Source: Desulfosporosinus sp. (lineage in GTDB: Bacteria > Bacillota > Desulfitobacteriia > Desulfitobacteriales > Desulfitobacteriaceae). Taken from it: a stretch of DNA of 64,000 nt. The translations under genes were made by a program, and so were the position numbers. The DNA is taken from contig JAIMKP010000007.1 in the NCBI GenBank assembly GCA_020692355.1, forward strand, positions 30,119-94,118, in the 5' to 3' direction. Shown one piece after another: positions 8,286 through 16,945 of this stretch. The stretch's first letter is position 1. Each line of letters starts with the position of its first letter. Under the pieces are notes generated by a model, which searched no databases, had not been told where the DNA came from, and saw only the letters and a program-made list of their open reading frames with translations.

Positions 8286-9182
8286 ATGAAGAGGGGATCC
8301 TTAGAGTTGTTGTTATGGGGGGTCGTGGTGTTCTGGGGTGCCAATTATACCGTGGGAAAATGGGGGATGCTGGGTTTTTCCCCCTTAAATTTTACTCTGA
8401 TTCGGTTTGTTGGGGCGGTTCCAGTTCTTATTTTGATGCTCTATATTCTCGAAAGGGATCTTAAAATTAAAATTTGGGATTTGCCGCAGATGGCCTTGAT
8501 CGGGCTCATTGGGACGACCGTGTATCAAACGGTTTTCATGGCGGCCGTTAAATACGCGAGCGCGACGAATGCATCCTTGCTGTTAGCCGCTTCGCCCGTG
8601 TTTACAGCACTCTTTGCCTGGGGCTTTAAGCAGGAGACTTTAAGTGTACGCGGGCGCTGGGGGAGCCTTTTGGCTCTCGTCGGGGTAACGATGGTGCTCA
8701 TGTTTGGTCGCAATGAGCTGGCGTTGGGTTCTGAGGCCTGGCTCGGGAATGCTTATGGCCTTTTAGCCTCGGTTTTATGGGGTTTGTATCCTGTCTCTGC
8801 GCACAAAATCCTGAAAAAATATTCTGCACTCAAAACGGTAACCTTCTCCGCCTTTTTTGGCATGCTGTTTCTTCTCGTGGCTGGAAGCCCTGGCTTAGTC
8901 AGGATGTCCTGGCAGGGAGTTCCCTGGCTGTCCTGGGCCTCTCTTTTCTATGCCATTGGGCCGGTTACCGCTTTCGGGCTTGTGGCTTGGTACTATAGCA
9001 TCAGTAAAGTAGGCGCGAACCGGGTTATGGTCTACATGTACGTCATTCCGGTAGCGGCGATTGTTACCGCAGCCCTAGTCTTGGGAGAACGGATTCATAT
9101 GATGCAGATTCTCGGTGCAGGCGTGATTTTTACGGGGATTCATATTATTAAGAGTGGCAAAGGAGAGCAGGGGGCAGCCTAA
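8286..9182 (+). CDS. EamA/DMT-family membrane transporter
   Basis: Predicted 298-residue inner-membrane protein with ten hydrophobic segments arranged as two EamA repeats. It opens with LLLWGVVVFWGANYTVGKWG and has the family hallmarks SATNASLLLAASPVFTALFAW and GNAYGLLASVLWGLYPV. The second repeat carries YMYVIPVAAIVTAALVLGE. Members export amino acids, nucleosides or other metabolites; the substrate is not readable here. The ATG at 8286 follows AGAGGGAAAAGGTGG, and an in-frame TTG at 8256 has no site. A strong hairpin terminator follows. Confidence 0.85.
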   Translation: MKRGSLELLLWGVVVFWGANYTVGKWGMLGFSPLNFTLIRFVGAVPVLILMLYILERDLKIKIWDLPQMALIGLIGTTVYQTVFMAAVKYASATNASLLLAASPVFTALFAWGFKQETLSVRGRWGSLLALVGVTMVLMFGRNELALGSEAWLGNAYGLLASVLWGLYPVSAHKILKKYSALKTVTFSAFFGMLFLLVAGSPGLVRMSWQGVPWLSWASLFYAIGPVTAFGLVAWYYSISKVGANRVMVYMYVIPVAAIVTAALVLGERIHMMQILGAGVIFTGIHIIKSGKGEQGAA

Positions 9183-9212
9183 GAGCCACGTGCTGTTTCC
9201 TGACTTGAGAAT

Positions 9213-9258
9213 AAGGAGGTTCTGAGAACGCATCGGTTCTTAGAACCTCCTTGTTTTT
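9213..9258 (+). terminator. Strong intrinsic terminator after the EamA gene
   Basis: A 17-bp stem (AAGGAGGTTCTGAGAAC pairing with GTTCTTAGAACCTCCTT, one G-T pair) with a six-base loop is followed by GTTTTT. It lies 30 bases after the stop, between convergent genes, and could serve both. Confidence 0.88.
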
Positions 9259-9287
9259 GGGCTTAATAAGTTTACTTAGATCTGTCC

Positions 9288-10532
9288 TTATTCCGCTTTG
9301 CGATGGCGGCGATCCAGATTGGCTGGTTCGAGGACGAGTTTTTTGTGGTTTAACAGGTTCAGGACTCCTACAGAAGCATCATTCGTGTGGCAATACTCGC
9401 AGGTGCATTTTTCTTGGAGGTAATTTGGCTCATCATAAACCGTGATCACGCCCTCATAATTACGGAGAACTACCTTGTTCGCACCCATCGAAATCAGGTA
9501 TTGGGGACTGACGGGGATTTTCCCGCCGCCGCCGGGAGCGTCGATGACATAAGTGGGAACCGCATAGCCGCTCGTGTGACCGCGCAAGCTTTCAATGATC
9601 TCGATGCCTTTGGCGATCGAGGTTCGGAAATGCTCGATGCCGATGGATAGATCACACTGATAGAGGTAATAGGGGCGAACTCGGTTCTTCACCAACTTCT
9701 GAACTAAGTTTTTCATGATGTTGGGGCAGTCATTCACTCCCCTGAGAAGAACGGACTGGTTTCCCAGCGGGATGCCGGCATTGGCCAGTTTAGTGAGGGC
9801 CTGGGTGGCCTCAGGGGTCAGTTCTTTAGGGTGATTAAAATGCGTATTTAGCCAGAGAGGGTGGTATTTGCTCAATACGTTCACGAGGTTTTCGGTAATG
9901 CGCATGGGGAGCACAACCGGAACTCGGGTGCCGATCCGGATGATTTCCACATGCGGGATGGCTCGGAGGTTGGAGAGGATAAACTCCAAGCGGTCATCAG
10001 AGAGAGTCAGAGGATCACCACCGGAGATGAGCACATCCCGAATTTGGGGTGTCGAACGGATATATTCCAAAGCTTTTTTAAACTGTTCAAGGGGAAGTGC
10101 TTGATCCGTTTGCCCGGCTAAACGACGGCGCGTGCAGTGACGGCAATAGGTTGAGCATTGATCGGTGACCAAGAGGAGAACCCGGTCAGGGTAGCGGTGG
10201 GTGAGTCCGGCCACCGGTGAATCCGTATCTTCGTGGAGGGGATCCCGCAAATCGAATTCCCCGACATGGAGTTCATGGGCGCTGGGGACTGCTTGTTTGC
10301 GGATCGAGCAATGAGGATCATCGGGATCAATTAATGAGGCATAATAGGGTGTGATGGCCATGCGCAGGGTTTCCAGGCAGTGGCCGATGCCCGAGCTTTC
10401 GTCTTCTGTTAAAGGGATGACCTTGCTTAAACCTTCGACGGTGGTGATCCGATGGGATATTTGCCAGTGCCAGTCGTTCCATAATTCATCGGGGACATCG
10501 GCCCAGAGAGGTATGTTGCTACGGGAATACAT
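9288..10532 (-). CDS. kamA: Lysine 2,3-aminomutase KamA (radical SAM)
   Basis: Predicted 414-residue cytosolic radical-SAM, PLP-dependent enzyme that converts L-lysine to L-beta-lysine, the first step of lysine fermentation. The cluster motif is CSTYCRHC (C126, C130, C133). It is followed by DVLISGGDPLTLSDD, RIGTRVPVVLPMRI and VPTYVIDAPGGGGKIP, where the Asp residues contact the substrate lysine in known enzymes. A C-terminal CTCEYCH motif is consistent with a bound zinc. The ATG at 10532 has AGGAGG seven bases upstream. The gene stands alone, without kamDE, behind a sigma-54 promoter. Glutamate 2,3-aminomutase is a close alternative. Confidence 0.9.
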   Translation of the reverse strand: MYSRSNIPLWADVPDELWNDWHWQISHRITTVEGLSKVIPLTEDESSGIGHCLETLRMAITPYYASLIDPDDPHCSIRKQAVPSAHELHVGEFDLRDPLHEDTDSPVAGLTHRYPDRVLLLVTDQCSTYCRHCTRRRLAGQTDQALPLEQFKKALEYIRSTPQIRDVLISGGDPLTLSDDRLEFILSNLRAIPHVEIIRIGTRVPVVLPMRITENLVNVLSKYHPLWLNTHFNHPKELTPEATQALTKLANAGIPLGNQSVLLRGVNDCPNIMKNLVQKLVKNRVRPYYLYQCDLSIGIEHFRTSIAKGIEIIESLRGHTSGYAVPTYVIDAPGGGGKIPVSPQYLISMGANKVVLRNYEGVITVYDEPNYLQEKCTCEYCHTNDASVGVLNLLNHKKLVLEPANLDRRHRKAE

Positions 10533-10571
10533 TGTGATTCCTCCTCATTCATGGTGTCATTCTCTCAGTAT

Positions 10572-10588
10572 TGCAAAGGTTATGCCAA
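10572..10588 (-). promoter_or_regulatory. Sigma-54 (-24/-12) promoter of kamA
   Basis: On the minus strand the sequence reads TTGGCATAACCTTTGCA. It matches every position of the RpoN consensus YTGGCAYRNNNNTTGCW, with GG and GC exactly ten bases apart. The start of kamA lies 40 bases downstream, with room for a short leader and the ribosome site. A gene for a sigma-54 activator lies immediately upstream on the same strand. Confidence 0.88.
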
Positions 10589-10723
10589 GAGGAGTGGAAG
10601 AGGGAAAGGTTGATGGATTGTGCCATAAAGCGTTGAATTTAAGTCAAAGTCGTTGGGAAATCGGTATTTCCACTGAGGAGATTTGGGGGTTTGTGCAGAA
10701 AAGCGGCTTTTAAAAAAGAGAAC

Positions 10724-10784
10724 CTGCTGAATTTTGGGCAGAATTAAGCCCGAATTTCGGCAGGCGGCTGCTGAAAATTCGGGC
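10724..10784. promoter_or_regulatory. Three-copy dyad motif, candidate enhancer sites for the sigma-54 activator
   Basis: The motif CTGCYGAAWTTYGGGC occurs three times: 10724-10739 (direct), 10748-10763 (inverted) and 10768-10784 (direct, one base longer). Each copy has internal dyad symmetry (CCGAAATTCGG in the best). The last two form a perfect 10-bp inverted repeat, GCCCGAATTT with AAATTCGGGC. They lie 136-197 bases upstream of the kamA -24 element, the usual distance for activator binding. A terminator of the upstream gene is an alternative, but no T run follows on the minus strand. Confidence 0.6.
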
Positions 10785-10870
10785 CAAAGGCAGGAACAGG
10801 GAGTAGATGGCTTGACTTCATCATAGAGACATCAAACTTACGTCATGTGGAAAGAGGTTGAAGGTTCCTT

Positions 10871-10939
10871 GGCTGAGGCTGAGGTAGAGGTAGAGGCTGA
10901 GGCTGAGGTAGTGGTAGTGGTAGTGGTAGTGGTAGTGGA
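10871..10939. repeat. Compound hexanucleotide microsatellite
   Basis: About 69 bases built from six-base units: GAGGCT/GAGGTA units first, then five GGTAGT units in a row. It is placed between the activator gene stop (10994) and the candidate enhancer sites. A chance reading frame from 10845 would give an EAEAEVEV...VVVV peptide, but it has no ribosome site. Confidence 0.85.
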
Positions 10940-10993
10940 CGCGGTGCACAAGGTCTTGGTCTGGGTCTAGGGGAGAGCCGGTTTATCCGTTGC

Positions 10994-12397
10994 TTAGCGC
11001 TCGATACGAAGGGTTTGTAGCTTGTATTGCAGGGTTTGCCTGGGCAAACCGAGGATTTTCGCGGTTTTCGAAATGTTCCAATCTGTCTTGTCCAAGGCTG
11101 AGCGGATTAAGGTTTGTTCGACTTTGGCCAGGGCTTCCTGCAAGGGAAGGTCTTCCACGGCCTTGATTTCCAGAGGGTGATCGTGCACGATTTTCTGCAG
11201 TAAATGCGGGGGGAGATGGGCGACTTCAATGTTCCCGGTTTCCGCTAAGTTCATGGCTCCTTCCAGGGTGCAACGCAGTTCCCGGATATTTCCGGGCCAA
11301 GGGTAGCGGAGGAATACTTCATACACATCGGAGGCAATGCCGGAAATCTGGCATTGGAGTTTGGCGTTAAGATCCTTGAGCAGATAATCGACGAGAAGCG
11401 GAAGGTCTTCCCGACGATCACGCAGGGGCGGCAGGGAGAGGCTAATGACATTTAAACGGTAATAGAGGTCAGGGCGGAAGCGGTTTTCCTCAATAGCGAG
11501 GAGGGGGTCGATGTTACTTGAGGCAATAATGCGGACATTGACTTCGCGGATTTGGCTTTCCCCTAAGCGGCGCAGGGTTCCTTCTTGGATAAAACGTAGA
11601 AGCTTGGCTTGAAGTTCGATATCGAGGCAGGTGATCTCATCGAGAAAAAGGGTTCCGCCGTCGGCTAGTTCAACCAGGCCGGGGCGGTTCTCCGCCCCGG
11701 TAAAGCTCCCTTTGGAGGTGCCAAAGAGAATACTTTCCATGAGGGTCGCGGGGAGGGCGGCACAGTTCTGGCTGATAAAAGGCCCGTTGCGCCGGGGACT
11801 GAAGTTGTGGATGGCTTGCACCAAGAGTTCTTTCCCGGTTCCGGTTTCTCCGTAGACGAGAATCGGAGAATTGGTACGTGCGGCTTTGCGTGCCCGCTGC
11901 AGGACATCCTGGAGCAGCGGGTGTTCGCCGCAAATCTGGTCAAAGGTATAAACCGCTTGCTCAGCCAAGGAATGTCTATTTTTATGCTTTAGATCGGCAC
12001 GTAACCCCACTACTTTTTCTGCCAGTTCTTTGACTTGAGTCAAGTTTTGCGAAATGTCCATGGCTGCCACGACATGTCCTTTGACCTGGATCGGAATTGT
12101 CGTCGTTAAAAGATAGACAGGCACCCCGTAAAGGTTTTTGATTTCTTGTTCCCTGTACATGATGGGTTTACCTGTGCGCAAGACCTGGAGGATGGTGCTC
12201 GTTTGTTCCGTCAGGGAAGGGAACATTTCGAGGATGTGTTTACCTAAAGCGGTCTCTTGCTTGATACCGTCGATGAGAGCGGCGGATTTATTGTAAAATC
12301 GGGTCATGCCCTTCTTATCCGCGATATGAATGCCTTCTGAGACATTCTCTAAAAGGGCTGAAAACCCTGCGGGCCAAAAGTCTGGATCAATCAACAT
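10994..12397 (-). CDS. PAS-domain sigma-54-dependent activator (RocR-like)
   Basis: Predicted 467-residue enhancer-binding protein. An N-terminal PAS sensor spans about residues 5-115 (GIHIADKKGMTRFYNKSAALIDG). The AAA+ domain has Walker A GETGTGKE at 183-190, the sigma-54 contact loop, and Walker B GGTLFLDE. A Fis-type helix-turn-helix (WNISKTAKILGLPRQTLQYKL) ends the protein. The contact loop reads GSFTGA rather than the usual GAFTGA. The ILFGTSKG...ENRPGLVELADGG context resembles RocR, which controls arginine catabolism. Its position upstream of a perfect sigma-54 promoter implies that it switches on kamA in response to a lysine-related signal; the signal is inference. Confidence 0.9.
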   Translation of the reverse strand: MLIDPDFWPAGFSALLENVSEGIHIADKKGMTRFYNKSAALIDGIKQETALGKHILEMFPSLTEQTSTILQVLRTGKPIMYREQEIKNLYGVPVYLLTTTIPIQVKGHVVAAMDISQNLTQVKELAEKVVGLRADLKHKNRHSLAEQAVYTFDQICGEHPLLQDVLQRARKAARTNSPILVYGETGTGKELLVQAIHNFSPRRNGPFISQNCAALPATLMESILFGTSKGSFTGAENRPGLVELADGGTLFLDEITCLDIELQAKLLRFIQEGTLRRLGESQIREVNVRIIASSNIDPLLAIEENRFRPDLYYRLNVISLSLPPLRDRREDLPLLVDYLLKDLNAKLQCQISGIASDVYEVFLRYPWPGNIRELRCTLEGAMNLAETGNIEVAHLPPHLLQKIVHDHPLEIKAVEDLPLQEALAKVEQTLIRSALDKTDWNISKTAKILGLPRQTLQYKLQTLRIER

Positions 12398-12466
12398 AAT
12401 GCCTCCTTCATCCTTTAATCATTAATTCGGAAAAGTAGGGAAAATTCCTGCTGGCAGGCCTGTAGT

Positions 12467-12496
12467 TTGAGTGACCGCTTTCATCTATGCTACAAT
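12467..12496 (+). promoter_or_regulatory. Probable sigma-A promoter of ubiX
   Basis: TTGAGT at 12467-12472 and TACAAT at 12491-12496 are spaced by 18 bases, and the ubiX start codon lies 37 bases downstream with AAGGGAG in between. Confidence 0.5.
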
Positions 12497-12532
12497 GAAT
12501 CCTAAGAATAACAAGGGAGAGTTTCAAAAACA

Positions 12533-13108
12533 ATGGCAAAACATATTATTGTAGGTATGACTGGAGCGAGTGGGGCAATCTATGGGTACACGCTGATCAC
12601 GGCTTTGCTCAGCATGGGATTTGAGGTAGACGGAATTGTGACCCAGGCTGGTGAAAAAGTGCTCGCCTATGAAGGGGAAGAGTTTCTGCCGGAAGGTGGC
12701 CTCACTGCGCTAGGGTCAGAGTTTCGCCTACATGCTGTCGATGATCTTTTTTCTCCATTGGCAAGCGGTTCCTATCCGGTCGCCGGGATGGCTGTGATCC
12801 CATGCTCCATGAATACGTTGGGACTCTTAGCCAATGGAGTAGGAGACAGCCTCTTGGCTCGGGCTGCCCAAGTAACCTTAAAGGAACGCCGCCCACTCAT
12901 TGTCGTACCGCGGGAAATGCCGTATGGTATTATCCAACTGGAAAACATGCTGCGCTTAGCACGCGCAGGTGCGGTGATTTTGCCGGCTTCACCAGGGTTT
13001 TATCATCATCCGGAAAGCATTCATGATCTCGTCAACCACGTTGTCGGGAGGGTATTGGATCAGTTTGGCATTGAGCATCAGCTTTATCCGCGGTGGCAGG
13101 GCGTCTAG
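12533..13108 (+). CDS. ubiX: UbiX-family flavin prenyltransferase
   Basis: Predicted 191-residue flavoprotein. The family attaches a dimethylallyl group to FMN to make prenyl-FMN, the cofactor of UbiD decarboxylases. Visible landmarks are the N-terminal IIVGMTGASGAIYG, the flavin/phosphate region AVIPCSMNTLGLLANGVGDSLLARAAQVTLKE (given as landmarks), LIVVPREMPY and PASPGFYHHPESI. No UbiD partner is present in the window. It lies downstream of and divergent from the RocR-like gene and appears to be monocistronic. Confidence 0.9.
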   Translation: MAKHIIVGMTGASGAIYGYTLITALLSMGFEVDGIVTQAGEKVLAYEGEEFLPEGGLTALGSEFRLHAVDDLFSPLASGSYPVAGMAVIPCSMNTLGLLANGVGDSLLARAAQVTLKERRPLIVVPREMPYGIIQLENMLRLARAGAVILPASPGFYHHPESIHDLVNHVVGRVLDQFGIEHQLYPRWQGV

Positions 13109-13284
13109 TCCGAATTTCCCAGTGCAATCTTGGTAAAGTCATGAATGTGAATAGGACTAAAGGGAAAATTCGTCTTCGGCTGGATTACGGAGAAGGTTTT
13201 CCCGAGTTTTATGACGAAAAATAACAAGAAACTTATAGAAACTTGTAGCACAATTTGCAAAACAATGTCATAAGGAGCAGTAAT

Positions 13285-14352
13285 ATGCGTTTAGTCAGCA
13301 CCCGGTATGTTAAAGAGGGCGCTTTTTTAGCTCGGCCTGTAATTAATGCTGCAGGACAAATCCTACTTCAGGCCGACATCATGTTGACCTCCGCTTATAT
13401 TGAACGTCTGCAGAGGCTTGGTTTTGATGTTGTTTTTATCAAAGATGACCGGCTCGATGATATTGAAGTTCACATCGCCTTGAGTGCCCAAACGCGTGAA
13501 GTGGCTTATAGAACTGTAAATTCCCTCATGTCTCAAATCGAATCTGGAAATACCAAGGAACTCGAGCTGGAATTTGTGCGCCTTACCATTCAAGAGATGA
13601 TTAATGATTTGCTTTACAGTCATGACATTATTACGAACCTCTCCGAAATCCAGGGTTTTGATGACTATACCTTTCATCATTCAGTGAACACCACGGTTCT
13701 TGGCTTGATTTTAGGGATCGCCTCGGGCTATTCAGAACCAAAGCTTTTGGAACTAGGTATGGGCATCCTGATGCACGATGTAGGTAAAACAAAAGTTCCT
13801 GCGCAAATTCTCAATAAGCCAACACCTCTGACACCCGAAGAATTTGAGGAGATCAAAAAGCATACTCTCTACGGTTTTGATATTTTGAGACAAAATCGTG
13901 ATTTAAGCCTGGCAGCTGCCCATGTGGCCTTGCAGCATCAGGAAAAATGGGATGGTACCGGATATCCGCGTGGGCTCAAAGGCTCGCAAATCCACGAATA
14001 TGGGCGTGTAGCCGCAGTCGCGGATGTTTATGAAGCCCTGACCAGTAAACGGATTTATCGTCCAGCGCTGCAGCCGTATCAAGCCTATGAATACATTATA
14101 GCCAATTCGGGAACGCATTTTGAGCCGCGAATGCTGAGCATTTTTGCCAAACATGTTGCTGTTTATTCGAACGGCTGTGGGGTGCGTCTCAGTAATGGAC
14201 AGCGGGGAAATGTGATCAAGCAAAATAAATCGTTCCCTACGCGGCCATATGTCCGGATATTCTATCAGGGTGAAGAAGCTCTGAGGATGCCGATCGAATA
14301 CAACTTAGCCGAACATCCCGCCCTCTTCATCGTAGAGGTTGACAACCGGTGA
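13285..14352 (+). CDS. HD-GYP domain protein, probable cyclic-di-GMP phosphodiesterase
   Basis: Predicted 355-residue cytosolic protein. The N-terminal 110 residues resemble the small domain often found before HD-GYP modules (VSTRYVKEGAFLARPV...ILLQADIMLTSAYIERL). The HD-GYP domain follows, with HHSVNTTVLGL, LMHDVGKTKVP, ALQHQEKWDGTGYPRGLKG and VAAVADVYEALTSKRIYR; all metal-binding His/Asp residues and the GYP triad are present. It should hydrolyse c-di-GMP. The ATG at 13285 has AAGGAG seven bases upstream. The window also holds a GGDEF synthase at 27363. Confidence 0.88.
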   Translation: MRLVSTRYVKEGAFLARPVINAAGQILLQADIMLTSAYIERLQRLGFDVVFIKDDRLDDIEVHIALSAQTREVAYRTVNSLMSQIESGNTKELELEFVRLTIQEMINDLLYSHDIITNLSEIQGFDDYTFHHSVNTTVLGLILGIASGYSEPKLLELGMGILMHDVGKTKVPAQILNKPTPLTPEEFEEIKKHTLYGFDILRQNRDLSLAAAHVALQHQEKWDGTGYPRGLKGSQIHEYGRVAAVADVYEALTSKRIYRPALQPYQAYEYIIANSGTHFEPRMLSIFAKHVAVYSNGCGVRLSNGQRGNVIKQNKSFPTRPYVRIFYQGEEALRMPIEYNLAEHPALFIVEVDNR

Positions 14353-14385
14353 ATTTAATAGTACATATTCCATTGCGAAATTAGA

Positions 14386-14421
14386 AAAGACTTCGCGCCA
14401 CGAGGGTGGTGCGGAGTCTTT
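14386..14421. terminator. Bidirectional terminator between convergent genes
   Basis: AAAGACT...AGTCTTT arms, with further pairing inside (CCAC/GTGG around GAGG), lie between the convergent HD-GYP and YyaL-type genes, with A and T runs on both sides. Confidence 0.65.
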
Positions 14422-14433
14422 AGTTGTTTACTG

Positions 14434-16521
14434 TTACAATAACTGAGCCAAATCTTCCGGGTTTGACATGGGGGCCTGACAGGCGAGCCCTTGGCAGAGA
14501 TAAGCCATGGTCTGATTAGGATCTACCGGATAATCTTCCACCCAGGGAGTGATACGGGAGACCGTGCCCTCCTGATAGAGAATCGTGGCAAAGGGATGAA
14601 ACCCGAAGAAATAAGCCTTGCGCATTTCGCTGAGACGGGGAGAATCTAAGGGACCGGCTAGCACCAGTTCTTGGGAGGGGCTGGTGGCAAATTGCAAGGC
14701 TTGTAGGAAAGCCGTGTATCCGGAAGGATACTCTGAAAGGGTACTGCGAAATGCCTGAATCTGCTTGCTGGCCTTGTCTTCCCAACGTCCATCAGCCGTG
14801 ATCCGGGCTAGGCGCAAAAGGTTTAGGGCGGAAACCGAGTTACCCGAGGGCAGTGCTCCATCGTATACTTCTTTAGGCCGCATGAGGAGGGATTCCGCAT
14901 CCTTTCCGGTTAAGAAATATCCGCCATCCGGATCCGTGAAAAGCTCGTCTTGGTCTTCCTGAAGATCGATGGCAAGACTGAGGAGATGGGGTTGGCCAGA
15001 TGCAGCATAAAGTTCGAGAACACTCCCAATAAGGTAGGCATAGTCGCCAAGATAACCTAAATAAGCGATCTCCCCGTCTCTATAGCGTGCGAAAAGCCTC
15101 CCATCCTCGCGGCGCAGGTGGGTGAGGATAAACTTAAGTGCCTTTTCCGCACGGCCTAAATAGTCACCACCCAAAACTTGTGCACCTTTGGCCAGAGCAG
15201 CGATCATGAGCGCATTCCAGGATGTCAGGATTTTGTCATCCTTATGGGGATGGATTCGTTGTTCCCTGTTAGCAAACAGGGCTTGGCGGGACGTTTCCAA
15301 GCGTTCCTTGAGAGTCGTAAGCGAGAGATGGCTGGTTTGGGCCAGTTTATTAAGATCAGACTTCAACCGATTTGGAATGCTTTTGCCTTCAAAATTCCCT
15401 GAGGTGGTGATATCAAAGGCTTGGCAAAACAGGACGCTCTCTTCCCCCAATGCCCTTTCCACTTCCTCAGGGGACCAAAGGTAGAACTTTCCCTCAACCC
15501 CTTCGGAATCGGCATCTTCGGCTGAGTAAAAAGCGCCTTCCGGAGATGTCATATCCCTTAAGACATAGTAGAAAATCTCCTTGGCTTGTTGGGCATCTTC
15601 TTCCCGCCGGGAAAACTGGTAGCTTTCCAAATAGGCGATGGCGAGCAAGGCATTGTCGTAGAGCATCTTCTCAAAGTGAGGAACGAGCCACTCCCGATCC
15701 GTGCTGTAGCGACAAAAGCCGAAGCCAATGTGATCCTTAATTCCGCCCTGGCCCATGCTGTCCAGGGTCTTTTGGGCCATCGCACGGGCTTGGCTCTCTG
15801 GATGCTGCAAGCTGTAGCGCAAGAGGAAGCTAAGGGTATGCGGGCTCGGGAACTTGGGGGCACGACCGAACCCTCCATAGCGTGGGTCGAAGGCTGATTT
15901 GAGAGCCTGGTAGGCCTCGTGAATTAAATCCTCTTGCCAGTGGGGCAATTCTTCCTGGCTTAATAATGTTGGGCTCGAAGCAGGAAGTTTTCGGGCTTTC
16001 ACCGCAGCCAAGATTTCACGCGCAGATTCCCGCAAGTCGTCCTCTTTGTTTTGCCACAGCGTTCCGACTTGTTCTAGGAGTTCCATCAAGCCAGGCCGGC
16101 CATAACGCTGGTTCTTCGGAAAGTAAGTCCCTGCGAAAAATGGTTCTTTTTCAGGAGTCATGAGAAGGGTCAAAGGCCACCCCCCGGAACCAGTTAACGC
16201 TTGGCAGAATTCCATGTATAGATGATCCACATCAGGCCGCTCTTCCCGGTCAACCTTGATAGAAATGAAATAGCGATTGAGAAGTGCGGCAACTTCTTGA
16301 TCCTCGAAAGATTCTTTTTCCATAACGTGACACCAATGGCAAGTGCTATAACCTATACTGAGAAATATCGGTTTATTTTCCTGTAATGCTTGCGTAAACG
16401 TTGCGTCCGTCCAAGGATACCAGTCTACGAGGTTGAAGGCATGCTGAAGGAGATAAGGGCTCTTTTCATTGATTAGCCGGTTGGGTTTCCTTTTCTGTTG
16501 CTCCATGTTCTGTTCCTCCAT
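14434..16521 (-). CDS. YyaL/DUF255-type protein with thioredoxin-like N-terminus
   Basis: Predicted 690- or 695-residue protein. The N-terminal thioredoxin-like domain has [21 protein letters not shown] (a CHWC motif within a longer landmark), [15 protein letters not shown] and [13 protein letters not shown]. The rest forms an alpha/alpha-barrel like that of N-acylglucosamine 2-epimerases ([60 protein letters not shown]). The family, which includes mammalian SPATA20, has no settled reaction. Two in-frame ATGs, 16521 and 16506, each have an identical GGAGGAACAGAAC leader because a 15-base unit is duplicated over the start, so the start is ambiguous. Confidence 0.85.
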   Translation of the reverse strand: MEEQNMEQQKRKPNRLINEKSPYLLQHAFNLVDWYPWTDATFTQALQENKPIFLSIGYSTCHWCHVMEKESFEDQEVAALLNRYFISIKVDREERPDVDHLYMEFCQALTGSGGWPLTLLMTPEKEPFFAGTYFPKNQRYGRPGLMELLEQVGTLWQNKEDDLRESAREILAAVKARKLPASSPTLLSQEELPHWQEDLIHEAYQALKSAFDPRYGGFGRAPKFPSPHTLSFLLRYSLQHPESQARAMAQKTLDSMGQGGIKDHIGFGFCRYSTDREWLVPHFEKMLYDNALLAIAYLESYQFSRREEDAQQAKEIFYYVLRDMTSPEGAFYSAEDADSEGVEGKFYLWSPEEVERALGEESVLFCQAFDITTSGNFEGKSIPNRLKSDLNKLAQTSHLSLTTLKERLETSRQALFANREQRIHPHKDDKILTSWNALMIAALAKGAQVLGGDYLGRAEKALKFILTHLRREDGRLFARYRDGEIAYLGYLGDYAYLIGSVLELYAASGQPHLLSLAIDLQEDQDELFTDPDGGYFLTGKDAESLLMRPKEVYDGALPSGNSVSALNLLRLARITADGRWEDKASKQIQAFRSTLSEYPSGYTAFLQALQFATSPSQELVLAGPLDSPRLSEMRKAYFFGFHPFATILYQEGTVSRITPWVEDYPVDPNQTMAYLCQGLACQAPMSNPEDLAQLL

Positions 16522-16533
16522 GTTCTGTTCCTC
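16504..16533. repeat. Tandem duplication of a 15-bp ribosome-site/start-codon unit
   Basis: The unit CATGTTCTGTTCCTC occurs at 16504-16518 and again, identically, at 16519-16533. Read on the minus strand, each copy supplies GAGGAACAGAACATG, so the downstream gene has two equivalent starts five codons apart. Confidence 0.9.
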
Positions 16534-16559
16534 CGTTATTATTTGATCTTAGTATTCAC

Positions 16560-16692
16560 GATTCAGATCGGAGAATACGAACGTGAACATATAGTAGGAA
16601 AACTTCTCTTGATCCCCAATCCTAGGATGGACAAACTGCAAGTGACCGCTCAGGATGCGATCATGCTCGGTGATGAAATTGGAATCTCCTGA
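16560..16692 (+). other. Short open remnant in the 424-base gap before the liv operon
   Basis: The gap 16522-16945 contains one protein-like stretch (GEYEREHIVGKLLLIPNPRMD, then VTAQDAIMLGDEIGIS and a TGA). It could be the C-terminus of a lost gene, but I do not recognise the family and no start with a ribosome site is present. The rest of the gap holds the liv promoter and a purine-rich leader. Confidence 0.25.
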
Positions 16693-16750
16693 CCAACGAG
16701 ATTTTGCGTAAAAGTTGGAACAAAAAACTGTAGTATAACTGAATAGTATA

Positions 16751-16779
16751 TTGTGAGTTCAACCCTGTCCTGTTATACT
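16751..16779 (+). promoter_or_regulatory. Probable sigma-A promoter of the liv operon
   Basis: TTGTGA at 16751-16756 and TATACT at 16774-16779 have 17-base spacing. The first liv start codon is 167 bases downstream, leaving a leader of about 160 bases with no recognised riboswitch. Confidence 0.55.
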
Positions 16780-16945
16780 CTAGCTACAGGCCGAGGGAAT
16801 TTGGAAATTCCGCTTAGGCAAACCACAGGTTGCTAGGGAGAGGGGAGAAGGCGTTTTAGAAAAGAGAAGTGTTAAAGATGGAAGGTAGAAGTTGTAGGAC
16901 GTGTCATGGGAGAACGGAAACACAGTGAAGAATGGAGGAACGGTA

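Noticed and set aside
10845..10974. Small frame MWKEVEGSLAEAEVEV... through the hexamer repeat
   Set aside because: No ribosome binding site; the peptide is just translated repeat; the region is regulatory by position.
13109..13284. GGGAAAA...TTTTCCC inverted repeat upstream of the HD-GYP gene
   Set aside because: The loop is long and no T run, known motif or second copy supports a terminator or riboswitch.
16498..16692. 64-codon frame starting in the duplicated 15-bp unit
   Set aside because: Its start is the reverse complement of the YyaL-type gene's ribosome site; at most the last 40 codons may be a remnant.
16780..16945. Possible T-box or other riboswitch in the liv leader
   Set aside because: No specifier loop, no GGGTGG T-box sequence and no terminator hairpin; only a purine-rich leader.
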